A stretch of DNA of 6,771 bases from UBA9732 sp045116915 (GTDB lineage: Bacteria > Spirochaetota > Spirochaetia > Sphaerochaetales > Sphaerochaetaceae): the NCBI GenBank assembly GCA_045116915.1, contig JBGUMQ010000072.1:1-6771 (forward strand). Reading direction: 5' to 3'. The notes under the pieces are model-generated. The model was not told the origin of the DNA, searched no databases, and was given only the letters and a program-made list of their open reading frames with translations. How positions within the stretch are numbered: position 1 is the stretch's first letter; the number at the start of each line of letters is the position of its first letter. The translations under genes and the position numbers were made by a program. Below, piece after piece: positions 5,740 through 6,771 of the stretch.

Positions 5740-6504
5740 TCAGCGGGCGACGGCCAGGAAGGCGAGGTGGGAGTCGTAAACGAACGAGTCGGTGGGCTCG
5801 CTTCCGCTGGAATCGGTATAGAAGCCGGTGATGGCAAAGCCGGCTTCCGTCAGGCCACCGATGATGGAATCTAGGGTATGTGAGAACTCGATGGTATCCG
5901 TTTTTCTTTGGCGCGCTTCCAGCTGCGCTTTCGAAAGGGAGGTCGTGTGGGAGAAGGGGATGGTGTATTTCACTTTGAGCCTGCGCTCCTGCACTTTCTC
6001 GTCGAACATGTAGAGGATGGGGTTGGCGGTGCCGAAGATGAAGGTGCCGCCTTTCTTCAGTACACGGTGCATCTCATTGTAGAGGCGGGGGATATCGTCT
6101 ATGAAGTTCATGGCCTGGGGCATTATTGCGGCATCGAAGGTGGCGTCGGCGAAAGGCAGGTCAAGGACGTTCCCTCGGACCAGGCGGGCCTTGAGGCCAT
6201 GCTGATGCAAGGTGGTTCTGTCCTGCTCCAGCTGTGCTTCGGAGATGTCGATGGCGGTGACTTCGCAGCCGAATGCGGAAAGTAGAGGGGTCTGCTGGCC
6301 GCCTCCTCCGCAGGCTACGAGGACGCTCTTGCCTTTGAGTGGCAAAATCCACTCGTGCGGCACTTCCTTGAATGGCGTGACCCAGATGCCGGGGTTGCCG
6401 GTGCGTGCGGCATCGATCTTCTCCTGAGATACGGGGAGTGTCCAGTAGTTGCGGTGCGCCGATTCGTTGTCCCATGCCTTTGCGTTGGCTTCGTAAATAT
6501 CCAT
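5740..6504 (-). CDS. class I SAM-dependent methyltransferase, GGGGQQ motif type (254 aa)
   Basis: This is a cytoplasmic methyltransferase of unknown substrate. Motif I is V61-LVACGGGGQQ-T72, a variant in which the usual acidic residue before the glycine loop is replaced. The same SGGGQQ/GGGGQQ form is, as I recall it, normal in a family of about 250-270 aa methyltransferases, so this is a family trait rather than damage. Further marks are D86 in AIDIS, the acidic/hydrophobic motif NVLDLPFAD (112-120), FDAAIMPQAMNF (123-134), HRVLKKGG (146-153), and the family-typical NPILYMFD (161-168). The ATG at 6504-6502 lacks a convincing SD. A possible -10 (TAGTAT, 6517-6512) would put the transcript start almost on the ATG, as in a leaderless message, but no matching -35 is visible. 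It is divergent from the cNMP-binding gene. It shares only the broad fold with the methyltransferase at 5-604. Confidence 0.92.
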   Translation of the reverse strand: MDIYEANAKAWDNESAHRNYWTLPVSQEKIDAARTGNPGIWVTPFKEVPHEWILPLKGKSVLVACGGGGQQTPLLSAFGCEVTAIDISEAQLEQDRTTLHQHGLKARLVRGNVLDLPFADATFDAAIMPQAMNFIDDIPRLYNEMHRVLKKGGTFIFGTANPILYMFDEKVQERRLKVKYTIPFSHTTSLSKAQLEARQRKTDTIEFSHTLDSIIGGLTEAGFAITGFYTDSSGSEPTDSFVYDSHLAFLAVAR

Positions 6505-6575
6505 CGTTGAAATACTACCACATCCCCGCGCGTTCTGATATGTTGTATCCTACCGGTTGAAGGAAGGGAGAGGAC

Positions 6576-6771
6576 ATGGAAATCGTCAAATGCAAGAAAG
6601 GCCAGACGCTGATTCGCCAGGGGGACATCGCAACGGAGATGTTCGAGATCGTCGCGGGGCAGGTCGGCATCTACATGGACTACGGCGACGAGGCGCAGAA
6701 GGAGATCACGATCCTTTCCGAGGGTGATTTCGTCGGAGAGCTGGAGCTGATCGACTCGTCGGTGCGCATCG
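6576..6771 (+). CDS. cyclic nucleotide-binding domain protein, Crp/Fnr-type (N-terminus, cut by window end)
   Basis: The 65 visible residues form the first half of a cNMP-binding beta-roll. They include KKGQTLIRQGDIATEMFEIVAGQVGIY (8-34), then a strand ending in ITILSEGDFVGELELID (44-60), which is the start of the phosphate-binding cassette. The cassette reads GELEL, where classical CRP has GEL/GEM followed by Ala or Gly, so cAMP binding is not assured. The ATG follows a purine-rich SD (GGGAGAGG, 6566-6573). Whether a DNA-binding helix-turn-helix follows cannot be seen, so regulator versus standalone sensor is open. I found no convincing promoter in the 71-bp gap to the divergent methyltransferase. 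Confidence 0.85.
   Translation, partial: MEIVKCKKGQTLIRQGDIATEMFEIVAGQVGIYMDYGDEAQKEITILSEGDFVGELELIDSSVRI

Noticed and set aside
1..6771. Archaeal host (methanogens also carry flavodiiron and DUF4143 proteins)
   Set aside because: The promoter candidates fit bacterial -35/-10 spacing, and the lipobox protein and Crp/Fnr-type domain favour bacteria. This is not decisive, so the taxon is left open.

Overview
The window looks like chromosomal DNA of a high-GC anaerobic bacterium. The flanking genes sampled run at about 65-68% GC. It carries a lipoprotein with a bacterial lipobox, strong Shine-Dalgarno sites, plausible sigma70-type promoters and a large oxygen/NO-detoxifying flavodiiron protein. 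A gut Actinomycetota (Coriobacteriia-like) host is my best guess from the overall feel of these proteins, but nothing in the sequence settles the taxon.

Layout, left to right. (1) 5-1402, minus strand: a two-gene unit, a headless DUF4143-family ORF followed by a small class I SAM methyltransferase. The DUF4143 ORF has lost the AAA ATPase half normally found in this family and carries Asn where the family's nuclease-like Asp is expected, so it is probably a decaying remnant. (2) 1403-3061: an AT-richer island holding three identical 16-bp direct repeats at an exact 32-bp period, a sigma70-like promoter abutting the last repeat, an intact AAA/DUF4143 ATPase (1577-2932), and a 44-codon ORF whose start resembles a low-molecular-weight protein tyrosine phosphatase truncated at its catalytic loop. 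(3) 3062-3475, minus strand: a small lipoprotein. (4) 3634-5430, plus strand: a four-domain flavodiiron protein (metallo-beta-lactamase-like, flavodoxin, flavin reductase, short-spacer rubredoxin) that could carry the whole route from NAD(P)H to O2/NO in one chain. (5) 5443-5739: debris, comprising the first ~56 codons of a GNAT acetyltransferase, a frame switch, and a 74-bp segment bounded by perfect 10-bp inverted repeats with a 9-bp tandem repeat inside. (6) 5740-6504, minus strand: a second SAM methyltransferase. (7) 6576 to the window end: the N-terminus of a cyclic-nucleotide-binding (Crp/Fnr-type) protein.

The well-supported functional gene is the flavodiiron protein, a stress-defence enzyme for a strict anaerobe. 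The most intriguing part is the 1403-3061 island. It has helically phased repeats directly upstream of the promoter of an ATPase that contains a probable winged-helix segment, and gene remnants lie at both edges. That suggests a mobile or rapidly exchanged cassette, possibly autoregulated through the repeats. Three truncated genes (DUF4143, LMW-PTP-like, GNAT) in under 5 kb indicate an actively eroding accessory region.
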